The translations under genes were made by a program, and so were the position numbers. The notes under the pieces were generated by a model. That model saw nothing but the letters and a program-made list of their open reading frames with translations, was not told the DNA's origin and did not search any database. A DNA stretch of 64,000 nt from Ascidia mentula (Eukaryota > Chordata > Ascidiacea > Phlebobranchia > Ascidiidae): contig OX387205.1 in the NCBI GenBank assembly GCA_947561715.1, positions 12,901,001 through 12,965,000 on the forward strand. The letters are read 5' to 3'. Position 1 is the stretch's first letter. The number at the start of each line of letters is the position of its first letter. Shown here one piece after another: positions 1 through 13,428 of this stretch.

Positions 1-3000
1 GCCCTGCAAGCAACCACAAGAAGATATTAAAATACAACAGGAGGTTGGAGAGGAATCCAGCTACGTTCTTACCTTGATACCAGACAGGCCGATGGGACCA
101 ATTTCTCCACGAGGGCCTTCGCGTCCCTGTGGAAGAAAAAATGTTGGTATTTGTGACGAGACAAACAAATGATCCAGTTTACTATTGTTACTAAGCAAGT
201 TTGATGCAGTTTTTAAGCAATTTGTTGCAAACCGGTATAAAGCTATACGTTCCTTCGGAGGTATTATGCATTTAGGTATTAACGTGAATCTTGATGGAGT
301 GTTTTGACATCATATGTTGTTTGGGCCTTGTCCAGAGGCTATGGTTATTTAACATCCAAATAACTTCATCTAGTATTAGAGCAACAAAATCTATTCTTAA
401 TACAACCGCAATATACCTTCATTCCGTCTGGCCCGTCTTCACCGCGTGGTCCTGGAAGTCCAGACACGCCCTAAAGACAAAAGAATTAAAGGCCACACGT
501 TTAACCACATCTCACAAACCAACTATCAACTTTTATTTTTATACAGACGGTAATTCTTTTACTGAGAAATAGTTTAGTATGTAGGTTATAGAACGTACCT
601 GATCTCCTTTGACGCCCATGTCTCCTTTGTAACCGTTAACGCCAACCGGGCCCTGAACAAACATATGACCTTCTTTGTCTTTGGAACTATTTTGTTTTTT
701 TATTGTACACTATGTAGTGGGTATTGAATATTATGAAGTTTGTCAACTGTTCACTATGTAGCAGATATTATGAACATAACAAAGATCACTTACGTCTCCA
801 CCCTTGTTTCCCTTCAGGCCACGAACACCCGTCTCGCCCTACAAACATTAGCAATCAATATTAAGAAGAAACAAAACGTAAATAGTTCTATTAAAACTGT
901 GTATAGATATTTAATGAAATGATTAAGCTAAGATGCAGATGATAACTGATCGAAACAAGATTACATATTTTAAACACGTGTTTATCATCCGTGGAAAACA
1001 ACGACCCTGCATTTACAACTAATGCAGTAATCCGTATCATCACATCATCAGCCCTATATTACTTGACTGTTTTTTTCTAATGTAATGGCATTAGTGCCAT
1101 AGCCCGGCTCTACACTTACAGCAAAGCACAATACCCATACCTTTGTTCCTCTTGGACCTTTGTAGCCCTGTGGGCCCTGGGGACCTGGTGGACCCTGGAA
1201 ATATTGTCAATTGATAAAAGCGAACTTTTAATTTCAACCAAGGAGTTTACCATTGAACCCTTGTTTCCAGCTGACCCTTCGTTGCCAGGGTGACCCGGCA
1301 TGCCATCGGCTCCTGGAATACCTGGTAGACCGGATTTTCCAGCGGGTCCTTTGGTTCCTGGGGGTCCCATCAGACCTTGCGGCCCTGGGATGCCCTGCAA
1401 AGAAAGGCGAGATTTATTGGTTTATTTGGTTTGGACGCACAGCGAGCCACAACCAAGCATACTATGTTAAGTTTTGAATAGGTAACAAACAAGGAACCGT
1501 AGGCTAAAATTAGTTTCTAAAAACGGTTTAAATATGTTTCAAGTAATTTATTGTTTTTTTACCTGTGGACCAGAAGCTCCTTGTTGTCCAGGAGGACCGG
1601 GGTCACCTTGAGGTCCCTGAAACGGTAACGGTTTTATTTTTATACAGTAAGAAGAAACAAAACGATTTTGCGACAGATGCCCTTGCTGTCATTCAGAAAG
1701 CACGAAACTAAATTTGCGAGTAAACCGTATGGTCGTATGGTAATTTCGTTACGTCCCAATATTATATTATTTTAAAATAAAATACATTTGCTTCTTGTTC
1801 TTACCAAACTGCCCTTGAAGCCTTGCGACCCTGGTGAACCACGTGGTCCCTGTTCAAGTAAACATCGGTTAGAAAATGTTTTTAAAAGCTTGTATTTAAT
1901 AAAACATGCATACTTACTGGTTGTCCCTGGGATCCAGGCGTTCCTCGTGGTCCAAGCTCCCCTCTAGCGCCCTAAAGTGACCGGTTTGATGTGAAAAAAG
2001 TGTTATGTATAGAACCGCATTGTCAATATTTCAGATTCACAAAGTTCGCCAAGATATGCAACGGGTATTCGTAACTACCTTACAAAAATATCGGCGTTTA
2101 TGAAGCTCGTATTTTAGAGATTTTGAATGGTTGCTTACTACTGTGGCGCACTTCGTAATTAGCTTCCTATATGTAAGACTTAATGACAGTTTATATTGTA
2201 TGTACCTGTGATCCTGGTAAACCTCTTGGTCCTGCGTCACCATGTTCTCCCTATAGTAAACATAGAACAACATGTAACATCCTAAATATATAAACACTAT
2301 CTCGAATCCAGGGAAAAAAATCCCAAACGGGGCAAACAATAATAACCTACAGTTTGCTCATAATTTACTTTGACAAGAAATAAATTGTGAAATAAATTTC
2401 ACGAACCCTTTCGCCATTCACTCCCGGGGGTCCTTGCGCTCCAGGAGGTCCTGATTCGCCCTGCAAATATACAACAAGGTGTTGTTGCTTGTATGGGACA
2501 TATCATAAGATTATATTACCATGTGTCCTTTGGGACCCATCAGTCCTGGCAAGCCGTCAAACCCGCGATCACCCTGATTGAAAAAAGGATAACATTAAAA
2601 CGGTTTCTTGAGAATATTGTGTGTACTCGCAATAACAAAAAAATGTGTCATTGGCTGGAAAGTAAATACACTGTGTAGATACAATACACGGGGTTACTTA
2701 TATCCAAGAAAACGTGCTTGTTTTCGATTTCCCTGCTCAGCTTTACAGTGTAAACGTAATTATTTTGGTCAAATAACGCTTTTTAGTTACGTGTAATAAA
2801 CATTTTTGGACACTAAAAATAAACAAAAAAAATTACCTTTGTTGACCTGTAAAAATATATATCATGACATAATTAAGCTGGTCAAGACTGGTGGTAACGT
2901 TAACAGTCGAGACCCAACATAAATTGGCCTGTGTGGACGATAGAATTCAATTCCGCACAAATTTTACCTTAATTCCGACGTTCCCAGGTTCGCCTCTCAA

Positions 3001-6000
3001 GCCGTCCTCTCCAGGTCGACCCTAGAATACAAAAAAACGACATGTAAAAAAAAACACTGCTATAAGAAGTTATAATTTACCCTTTTGCCGGAAGAACCGT
3101 CCAATCCTGGCGGTCCTCTTGGTCCACGTTGACCCTGTTTAGGAAAAACAAATTGTTAAGTGTTGAAGCAGTCCTGTGCCATGAAAGTACAGATATACAT
3201 GTTTGCTTTTATCCAAACTTTTCAATCTTTTGCCGTTACTATAAAGCAGGTCTTTTCGAGATTTTTTAGTTCTGTGAGCCCAGGGTTATTCCTGGGCGAC
3301 CCCATTTCAATAAGAATTTTTCTGTATAACCCCCCGGTAAACAACTAAAAGGGAAATATGGAATATCCCTGGTATAGAGTACTTTTGCAAGTCGAAGAAA
3401 ATAGGACGAAACCCTGGATATTTGAAAAACTTACCATCATTCCAGGTTCTCCAGCATATCCCTTTTCACCATAAGGTCCCATATCTCCCTGCAATGAGAA
3501 TACTATGTTAATGGATTTGCTTTAAGCTGATACCATATCTTGCATGTTAGGCCCTTACCGGGTTGCCTGGCATCCCTGCTACACCTCTTGGTCCAGGTGG
3601 TCCAGCTAATGCAAGCTGCAAAAAGACAAACACTGTGTTGAACCGACTTACGGACAAGGAAAGTCTCTAAACTATATTCAGATAATAAGTATGTTCAAAT
3701 TTTGTCATAGGTAATTGGACGCATACATTTTTTGTCAAATAAAACGAATGCTAAAACTAATTATTGAAACCTTTTATCACATCCTTTTGAAAAAAACAAG
3801 TTATGGCAAAGAACAAAACAATATTCCTGGGAATCTGTCATTGGACAAAATATTTTTATGCTCGTATTCAAGAAACAAAGAAATAATTTCTGGTCAGTTC
3901 TTACCCTTGCTCGACTGAGAGACAGTTGTGCTTGAATCTCAGCGGGTGCGCTGGAACCGGGTCCTTTTTGGCCATCGGGTGTCGCAATTCTGAACTACAA
4001 ACATACATATGTAACCACACAAACTCCCCAATAAAAACACTCAGTTATTCAGAGTCATTTTATTGTGCAACTTTGCTGCATTTCAGACAGGTGGAAAATT
4101 TCACTTTGGTGTTTCGCCGGGTAAGTTTTCTGCTATCTCAGCTGGGGTGTAGCATTGGTAGATGTGAAACGTGAACACACCCAAAACAAACATCACTCCT
4201 ATTCCATAGAGTATGTCGGCATATGAATCTTCAGAATCCATTTTTGTATTTTTGTTCAGATATTTGTTTTATAAATAAGGTTTAAAATAGCAAGCAATTG
4301 TGCATTGTTACATCATAATAATCATTGTTTCAGCCTTGCTAACAACCCTTTGCTGTGTATAAAAAAAGCCTTTGCTATCAGGACTCTGATCATTGTAACA
4401 CTGTGGTTCTGACACTTAGTGAAATTGTTTGTCACAAAAACATACTGGAATCATGATGTGTCTCCCGGGAGGTCCAGGCAGTCCTTTCTCTCCAGGCAAT
4501 CCATCTCTTCCAGAAGGTCCCTGAAAAAGCAAAAAAATTCTAACATACCCATACAAAATGTATTATATCACAGGGCAACACAGAAACATTGCCCTCCTGA
4601 GTCATGGGAGAATCTATCAGTCAAAAGGTACAATGGAATTGCAGCCAAGGTGATATTTCAGATAATTTTGAGAGAATATTAAACAATTCTTTTTTCTTAC
4701 CCGATCTCCATGTTCTCCTTGCTCTCCCATTGGTCCTTGGAACCCTGGTGGGCCGACGAGCCCCTACAAAAATATGCTCAGTATAAGTTTTTTTTAGCAT
4801 GCGCTCTTCATGCACAGACCCTATGTTCATGGTCACAAAGAAAAGAAAATATCGTGTCTCAGGTTATCTTGTTATGAAGAGAACATATGAGGTGTTTTGG
4901 GCCTAAATATTTGAAAAATTATTGCAATTTTACACATAATGTAACTGTTGCCATTGCCAGGGCTTAACAATAGGAGCACTTACAGGCTCCCCTGGAGGTC
5001 CAGGTGGTCCAGCAACATAGGTGTCCTGCACAAAACATAGAAAAGTTTAACAAAAAGATTCTGCACACAATAAGAACGCAAAAGTCCTAATGCAAAGCTA
5101 CTTACAGGTTCCACGACTGCATCTTCACCCTTCTGACCTTTTTGTCCCTGTAACATTTATATAAAATATATACGTTTAATGTGTCTAAGAAAAAAAAAAA
5201 AATTCTTTTTGATGAAACAGCTTTCAATTATATATCATTTTATATCAAGATATGCAAGCAATGAGAAAAATATTTCCTTAACCACAGGACAAACTTAGTT
5301 ATTCAGCAAAAACAACACAGCTATTATTGTGATGGAATTTGAGTATATCCGAGCCATAAATTTGAATATCTTCGTAAAAATAAATAAATGTTTAAAAAAC
5401 AAGAATACCCCAAGACCATTTCCACCATCCCCACCGTCTCCGCCACCATCCCCACGGCCACCGGGTCCACCAGTAGGGACCAGCAAACCTGCCCCATCTT
5501 CTGAAGTTTCTGCAGCTGCTTCACTTCCAAACTGGAAAAGAAATTTACATTATTTGGCATGTTTGGTGCGATGACACAAATTAATTTAATATTTTATGTT
5601 GACGCTTGGTATTTTTTGAGCCATTGATTGGGAAACTATTTTAAAATAATATTCCCCGATTGTGCATTTGGACTTTTAAAAGCCCTTTTTTGATGATTTT
5701 GTTGTGAACCACATACTTTCAAATGTTAAAATAAACATGTCGAGTATTCCAAAAAACCAGAATTGTTCTGGTTAATGAACATGTTTCCATTTATACTAAA
5801 AAACCAGTTATCAATTTGGTATTTTAAAAAAATTACCCAATAGCCAATACAACATGACAAGTGTGTTCAGTGTTATTCCTTGTTTAGTATAATACAAAAA
5901 ATATTCCAAAAAATACAAAAATTCAAATATGCAACTTACAAATTGTTCCTCTGCGGGTTCAATGATGGCAGCAGCTCCAACGCAATGTGGTGATAACTTT

Positions 6001-8407
6001 TTGCGTTTGTTGCACATTTGGCCAGCCAGTGTCGGGTCATCGGAGAAGGTAAAGGTCTCAATATCGCCCTATTTTTTTTAATAGTAATTAAGCATTACAA
6101 CAAAATATTAAATTTTGTTTTACGATGCAAGGCATATAAAAAAAAGTAGGAAAACTTGTGATGAAAGTATTTATTTAAAATTTGAGTTTCATTTCAAATT
6201 TATATATCTTTTATCATATAGATATTGTTCATTACTGTAAATTCCCAAAGAAAACAATGATATAGAGCTGTTACAGTGCAAGTATTTCCTAAAGGATAGT
6301 TGCAGACGACGAACCTGAAATGTTTCAGTGCCATCACTTGCTGCATCAGCCAGGATGAACACACCAGTGGTGTTTAAGTTGGTATGAACATTTCGGGGAA
6401 GATCGAGATCCCTGACCCATTTGCAATCCAGGTACATCTGAACCATTTCATTGTAGACCGCAAAGGCAACTTTATGCCACCTGTGAAAAAGTACAGACTT
6501 TGTTGAATTGATAATACTTTATTGGTTACAAACAATTTGGCTATCGAAAAGCCTAATGTGAAAATTTAACAAATCAATGCAACATATACAGATTTTAGAT
6601 GTTAAGTGTGTAATACTATTCAACTAGGCAGAACTTTTGTCATTCACCACCTCAGCGGAGTTACACTGAAGCATTAAGAGTCATGAGTGCAAGCGAATTT
6701 TTTTAATATCTAATAAAAATGGATTTATTGAGCATTTGGTTACAGTATTGATTCAAATCAATATCTTTTGCGTAGTTGTGAAGTTTATGTACCACTTTAC
6801 AAAGCTATTTGTCAAGCAAGAGTATTGTGGGTTCATGGTCAATTACTAGAAATGCCCGGAGCAATTGAAGTCTGAAGGATAAATTACATCCATTTATAGA
6901 AACAGGAAACCATTTAGGCAACAACAGACCACATAGCTGTGCCTAATCCTGGAATGCCTGGAGTGGAGGTATATTATATAACAATTCTATCAAGGTAGCG
7001 TACAATAAACTTACTCCTTTACAATATTTAAAGAAAAGGTTCATATTGTATTATGCCAAAAAATGGTTAAATAACAGTAGTATGTGAAAGAAAATAACAT
7101 AAAAAACAGAAGCAATTTTTAATTATATTTCTGTACAGCACCTTCCATCAGCCAGGTCAACGTCTTCAAATGTTGCTCTTGCAGGGGAGTATAGGGAGTT
7201 GTCATCATAGTGAAAAGTCGGTTCCAGTCCAAGTTGAGCCCCCATCTGCAGCCAAGTCCTTGCATGTTTCATTTGAAACAAGAATGGATGTTGACTGTTA
7301 GCATCGAGTCGAATCGTTGCCATGAAGGAAAACTCTGGTGGAAGCTGCATCTCTTCAAGAAAGATATAGGGCATTGTGTTAGTTAGTTAGACAATACTGA
7401 ACATCAATTTCAAATCAGTAAATTGTCTCAACATGCAATGCAAATTTATTGAGGCATTGGAATGAAAACTGCATGTTTTACCTCCACGTTTGGTGCGAAA
7501 GACGTCCATTGATGGGGCTACAATCGTAGTGTCGTTGTAGATTCGATATGCGGTTCGGTGTGCGGCTCGCTTTTTGCCATATTGGCATATGCCAGGCACA
7601 CGGCCTACTCGGTCATTATTTTCAAGTTCCAATCTTTCCAGAAGGTCAATTTTCACTGCAAAATAAAACATGGAGATTTCGCGGAAATGTCAACAAAGGA
7701 CCTTTATTTATTGGCATTCGAAAATACAACATATTTACACTGTGGCGTGAAGCTAGTTAACACACATATGCCTATATTTGTGTGCTCACGTATTAATAAC
7801 TCAAACTGTTTTGAGAAAACCAGACAAGCGTAAAGCAATTGAAGTTGCCTGGAATGTTGAGTTTCCGATCAAGTCTGAAAACTCTTGAAAAAACGCAAAA
7901 CCGCGGGTTTGCGTCTAGACCTAGGAGCGCCAATTGCCCGAGCCAACTGCAGCGCAGCGTAACCAGCGTTCGCTGGAGTTTGTAGCAACAAGTAACTCCC
8001 ATTTAAAGAAAAACATATGCGCTGTATGGATGCTTAAAAAAGCGTAATTTTCTGTGCTAAAATTGTCCGTTCATTGTTTAACGACATCCTACAACGAAGG
8101 CTATAAATACGATTAAAAGGTTCCCTCAGCAAATATTTACTTAAAACAGCGCGTGCGCTCAAAACACAGCAATAAGTACACAGAAATACAGCTATAGCGA
8201 TTAGGCCATACGTCAAAGTTAAAGTAAAATGTAGGCTACATATATTGTTGTGCTATCAGCAACCAAACAAATGCTTATTTCAAACTCACCGGCGCCGGTT
8301 GTCACAATCAAGAACAGCAACACGAGCCAGCATTGCCACAACGCTGGTCTAATCGCTGACTTTTTGAACCATTGTGGCGTAACAATGGACCGTGTGCTGG
8401 TGTCCAT
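1..8407 (-). CDS. Fibrillar collagen alpha chain, type V/XI-like, N-terminal part (5' end of gene)
   Basis: Extracellular matrix fibrillar procollagen chain. Exon 1 (8407-8290) starts at the ATG at 8407 and encodes a signal peptide with hydrophobic core WLVLLFLIV. Exons 7655-7482, 7352-7142, 6480-6315 and 6068-5940 join in phase into a thrombospondin N-terminal-like (TSPN) domain opening VKIDLLERL and containing RWHKVAF. A variable region follows (5531-5409, 5147-5106, 5025-4984, 4763-4701, 4520-4446, 3994-3905), with a linker [20 protein letters not shown] resembling the one before the main helix in COL5/COL11 chains. Gly-X-Y exons of 45 or 54 nt come next: 3615-3559 (57 nt), 3488-3435, 3134-3081, 3021-2968, 2573-2520, 2460-2407, 2250-2206, 1971-1918, 1849-1805, 1616-1563, 1394-1251 (144 nt), 1194-1141, 838-794, 652-599, 470-417, 126-73. 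Bases 1-3 begin another exon. The rest of the helix and the C-propeptide lie off the left edge. Start choice rests on the signal peptide. Confidence 0.95.
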
Positions 8408-10227
8408 TGCTTCGCTCACAATTGAACAACTAATGCGTCGGCTGGTCACGGACCTTCCGTGTCCGCAACTCTTCTGTCGCCCGTCGTTAATCAACCAACA
8501 GTAGAGTCAAACAACTGTGGCCGCGCCGGGAGCGGCTGTGATGGCTCCTTTGCAATAGATCGCGCTCAAGTCAAAAGTATTCGATCGCGAGAAAAAGTTG
8601 TCTCGGCGAAGTCCAGACAGCGGAAATCGCGTGACGATGTGAAGTCTTTGAATTCAGGTTACGCATGCATCACCGCTTCTACACAGCGGCTGTCTTTGTT
8701 CGCACCAATTTGTACCTAACCACAGGCCGTTACGCTTGCATTGCTGCGTGCCTTTATGCCTCCAAAGCAAGTTGAGCGTGGCGGCGAAAACAACAGTTTC
8801 TGCAAATCCGACAATTTTAGTTAAACTTCATTTCCTCGGTTGGTGCTCCAGTGAACACAAGCGCAATTGTTAGAATCGGTGGACGGCAATTTAAAGTCAT
8901 ACCCAGTTTGAGAATCCATAATTTTAAATCAAAGGTATACCTGTTCTTGGCCCCCTAACACGGATATATGCGAACTCCAAATATAGTTTTGACTGTCGCG
9001 TTTCGATAAAGGGCAAACGACGATGTTTTGGGCGCTCCCTTGAAATGCCATTTCCAGATATATTAGTCATATGTTGAGTTAAATATGAGTAAACGGCACC
9101 CAACTCAAGTAGACGCGCCAGTTGCATTATTTCCAGACGTTTTTCTTCGCCAAAACGAAAATTTTCGTATTTGGTGCCTGGCACTTACTTTCTTTGACAA
9201 TTTCTGCTTGGTCTAGACCTTACATTTTCCCTCCAAAAGGATTTTCAGCTGCGCTACACACGTTTCATTGAAGAACTGCTATCTAATTCAATGCATTTTT
9301 AGCAAATCATCAGCTGCAGCGTTGTGACGTCAGACCTATTGATGACGCGAAGTCAAAACCATGAATACAAATAATATCAAAGGGCGTTTATTACACTACT
9401 TCACCATAGGACTAGGTCAAGAACAGCAAAGATCAGCGTTTCTTTTATTTGCCGGCTCAATTAGAACGACCTTATTGGGGCCAAGTAAATATGATCGTTC
9501 AGCTTTCAAGTTAGCAAACATGCATTTAGTTTATGGAGCTGGGATTGTTATACCATTATGACGTAATTGTTCCAAAAATAGGCTGAGACGAATTTTAAAA
9601 CATTGCTCAATTACTGCTAACACTCATAGAATTGACTATAAAAGTGACACTTCGAAGGTTCTTGTGTTGTATTGAAGTTGCCTGAAATTTAGACCAAAAA
9701 TATTAAGGACTTATCAAAGGTGCGAACTTCACACTTCACGTTTTATCTCACATCCAGCAACCAAGCCGCTGCGTCCACTTTCACACATCCATGTGTAAAT
9801 ATTTACCCCTTACTATAAGAACGCAGACGAGGGTCGCAGCTGGAAAGTTTCGTTCCCCACAAAGCGCATACAAAATTGCTACATTCCAGAAACACACAGA
9901 TTTATAAGTGATGGTCTGGTAGGTAGATTTATTGGCAACTTTTGCGAAATTGGGCGGTTCTCGCGCTTCAGAGCGCGGTTTATAAACACGTATATATGCT
10001 GATGTGCCATGAACATGTGTATTGTGTGCGATAAATGCTAACAAAAAAGAAAGAAAACAAACACACAGTTTTTCTCTGCGAAAATGAATTGTTGAACGAG
10101 GTAAAAGGTTGCAGCGACACTTGAGTGTTCATTTTCCAGGCTCTTGTCACGTGATTGTGAAGTACAAAAAGTGGACTAGCATGTTATAAACGGTCGTAGA
10201 TTTACAACACAGTGAACGGCAGGAAAT
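8408..10227. other. Intergenic: collagen 5' flank and 3' flank of the C1q gene
   Basis: About 1.8 kb between the collagen start codon and the stop codon of the C1q-domain gene, both on the minus strand, so it should hold the collagen promoter. A perfect CRE-type palindrome TGACGTCA lies at 9325-9332. The open frames here, including one starting at 9361, show no recognisable domain and no splice partners, and I do not call them genes. Confidence 0.5.
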
Positions 10228-12465
10228 TCACGCGCTGCTGCGAATGAGCGCACCGCATAATGACGACCCTTTGGCGAGCGAAAACTTAGAAAAACCCTGC
10301 GCGAAAACGTCTACCACCTCATCCAGTTTCAGCCTCATTACGGCGGTCACTTGGCGAGTCAGATGCTGCGTTTCCTCTACAAAAGGCTGCTGGAAGCCAA
10401 AGGTGCTTGCTTTTTTATTTACTCTCAAGGTGACCTTGATCGGCTGCTGCCATCCCGAATAAGCGTTGTTTGGACGAAGAATCATGATGACGTTCAAGGT
10501 GATGACGTATAATCCCGGTTTAGGAGGACGAAAGAATCCGTGTGAGAAACCACCCCCATCGTTGAAGCCGATGACGTCAAAGCCGATGATGCCACCACGT
10601 GGAGTCGCCACAAGGTTTCTTGACAGGGAGGCATGGAAACCAACGGTGATAGCTAAAAAGGCCTTGTTGTTAATTCTACTTTATTTGAAAATGAATTTAT
10701 ATCCTGTATGAACAATACAGTAATAATGTTAATCACCGCAAAGTGAAAGTCTTGCCGGCTATTTAGCTGACAAGATGTCACACCATACATCCCTGCACTG
10801 AAGAGACCTATTAGGTCGAAACAGAGGCCCTGCTTGCAACTTACTAAAAGGAATTAATATACTTATTGTGAATCAATATTCCTCCGAAAGGCTAGTTTTT
10901 TATACAATCGACATACATGCCAATGTAGGAGTATTTGGAAACTATAACGATAAGCATTTAATAAAGTGAAGAAATTTTACCGAAATCTCTTTGCACGGAA
11001 ATACTTGCGCTCTCTATCGACCCCAAGCGTTGGTGTATTTGCTTGCGAAAAAAATCCTGGGATGACTCCAAAGCTTTGACCGCCTCAAACACGGTGTCCA
11101 TGCGGTTCTTGTAATAGCGATAAGTGGCAGTGGAGTCCTGCCGGGGTGCCCTATATACAAATGAAAATCGTAATATAAGTTTGTGATAAAAACATCGTCC
11201 GAAACTGCATTGCAAAGTGATTTCCCCACACATTTTTGAATGTTAAGAAAATTATGGTTGTGGGTGCGAAATATCTGGAGCCGGTGCTTGATGTTATTGT
11301 TGTTCCCTTCTGCCTGTTGAGTCTGACGTTTTTTTGCAAGCAGTTCATTAAAGTACTGATGATGAACCCAGTAAGAGTTCCAAACGTCTATTTAATGTGA
11401 TAAACAGCATTTTAGCGCTGGCTTTTCTATTTAGATACTGGTTGTGTTTTTTCGAAATACAAACTTTCTGGTGCTTATAGTTTAGCTTCGTGTCGAATAA
11501 TGATGTCATTGCTCATAGTGATATATTTACAAGTATGTAGCGTGCAAACACATAGCTCACAGGGATCTTGTGTAGTTCTTGGCTTCGTTTGCAATCCGAA
11601 GTGCTTCGATAGCAACCATATAACAAACACTGCTGTTCCTGGTCATGTTGTAATTTACGGATCCAGCTAATTCCAAGTTGAATGCCGAGTTTGGGTCCTT
11701 GGTTTTGGCCTATACGTTCAACAATGACAGCACAATTGAAGTATCCGTTTATAACTGAATGACTTTTACAATAGTCTATACCAGTTAATACCTGCCGACT
11801 TGATGCTGGACTGTTTTGAAGGCGCTTCAGTTCGTTCACAAGCAATAGGTTTTCCGACGATCTTTTTGAGTTTTCTAAACCTGTAGAAAGCCACAAAGTA
11901 TCATTAACTTTATTACCCCATAGTCAAGCATGATTAATAAACTTTTCGAATTTTTATCTGTACATTTTTTTCAGAATTTTTGAGTAGATATAAGTTGTAA
12001 TTAGGTCTTGGTATGTCAAGCATAATTTTCCTATTGCCTTTACGGTAACAGGTTGGGTTCAAAATATCGTTTGAACACAAAAAGTTATATCGACATAAAA
12101 TTCTGTCGTCATAAAATCAGTTCTTATACTTTAAACAATATTTCAAGAACGATCTTATATATGTTTTGGTTCAAACACAACTATATTCCCAATTAAATCT
12201 TTAAGTAAAGGATGTAATACGTACATATTTTTGTGTATTTAGCATTTTGTTGTCATTCGAAGCTACACTCACCAAGATGCAATACCATACAAGCCGTCAG
12301 TATTCCAATAATTAAGTTGAATATCATCAGTGCGATCATAACATGCTGTGATGCCTTCTCTTGACTAGCAGCTCTAACACTCCCATTTTCTTTCCTGACA
12401 ACTTGCGTTTGAGTGCTGATTTGTTGCGAATTCTGGTTTCTCATTGAGTGACGAAATGATTTCAT
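10228..12465 (-). CDS. Type II membrane protein with C-terminal C1q domain
   Basis: Five exons join in phase: 12465-12273, 11880-11792, 11709-11561, 11150-10981 and 10652-10228, giving 341 residues. The N-terminus (about 40 residues, Ser/Gln/basic) has no signal peptide. A single membrane segment at about residues 41-62 (core IALMIFNLIIGILTACMVL) makes it type II, with the bulk outside the cell. The middle exons encode a Lys/Glu/Gln-rich stalk, probably coiled coil, with NMTRNSS holding possible N-glycosylation sites. The last exon is a C1q globular domain: AITVGFHASL at its start, then FNDGGGF and FRPPKPGLYVITLNV, the family's G-F-x-x-P-x-x-G-x-Y pattern. No collagen stalk is seen. C1q domains trimerise and bind varied ligands including microbial surfaces; the ligand here is unknown. 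The last acceptor (CTTTTTAG before 10652) was chosen because it alone keeps phase. Confidence 0.87.
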
Positions 12466-13428
12466 TTTTTCACGTTGAAAATTCGCGGCGAAAGGTAAAC
12501 TACATTTTTTGTTTACTTAAAAGTGCTGAAATTAAACACGGTGACATGTTCTTAGTTCAAATCAAAATGATTACATAAACATACATCATCACTTATTTTA
12601 AACTGGTTTGTGCCAGTCTATCGTGGCCTATGGACACAAAAACGTAATTTATTTTTCAATAAACTTTGTGTATTATTTCCTTGTTTTTTCAAAGTTTACC
12701 AACTACACCATATGTGTTCAAGCAAATGCGGCTAAAAAAAATCACAGGTACTTCGGTGTCTTCAGTCGGTCCTACATACTTATATTACATTACATTCTGC
12801 AAATGTTATCAACTGAAAGTTACATGTCCACGTTTGCAAAATAGGTGTTTCAACTGCATCCATTTGCTAATTATCTGCCCAGCAATTACAAGTGCAATCT
12901 TCAATGAACCGCGTATAACGCTTCTTATATACAATGTCTACATTATACCCGTATAATGTTTACACAGGCTTTTGATCATCGGCACAAGATCTGTATCCAC
13001 ATCACGCACCGATGAATTCTTTGTAGATTGGCATGATAATGGTCGGGTACATTTTCGCAAATCGATCAATAGCTAATTTTGCGGTTGAGCCAGGCTATTG
13101 TTTCTGAAACCATCGACCCATCCAACAGTATATTTGTATTCATCCCGTGGGAAACGTATGTAAGATCGCTGCGTTTAAATATTTGTAATTGGTATTCACA
13201 AATAAAAACTACAACATTTTTATGAAAGCTTTATCGGTATGACAGCATTCATGACAAAACAGGCAATCAACAAATTCTCAAACTTGCAATTCATTGGGAC
13301 TTATCTTATTTTTCGAATGGTTAAGATTGCCTAAGTCAATGCTTGAAGTACATGACCGTAAGTGGTAGTGTAGCCAGCACTGCTGGGCAAAATTAGGCTC
13401 ATTTGCAGTAAGGCAATCCCGCGTTGCA
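12466..13428. other. Intergenic between C1q gene and SUEL lectin 2
   Basis: About 960 bp upstream of the C1q-domain gene and downstream of the lectin stop codon. It is AT-rich and its open frames lack domain similarity. I see no gene or repeat here. Confidence 0.5.

Noticed and set aside
2838-2847. A 10-nt exon-like stretch between acceptor- and donor-like signals on the minus strand inside the collagen gene
   Set aside because: Ten bases would break the Gly-X-Y frame between neighbouring 54-nt exons that already join in phase.
9361-9561. 66-codon open frame with ATG
   Set aside because: No domain similarity, no splice partners, and composition like the surrounding intergenic DNA.
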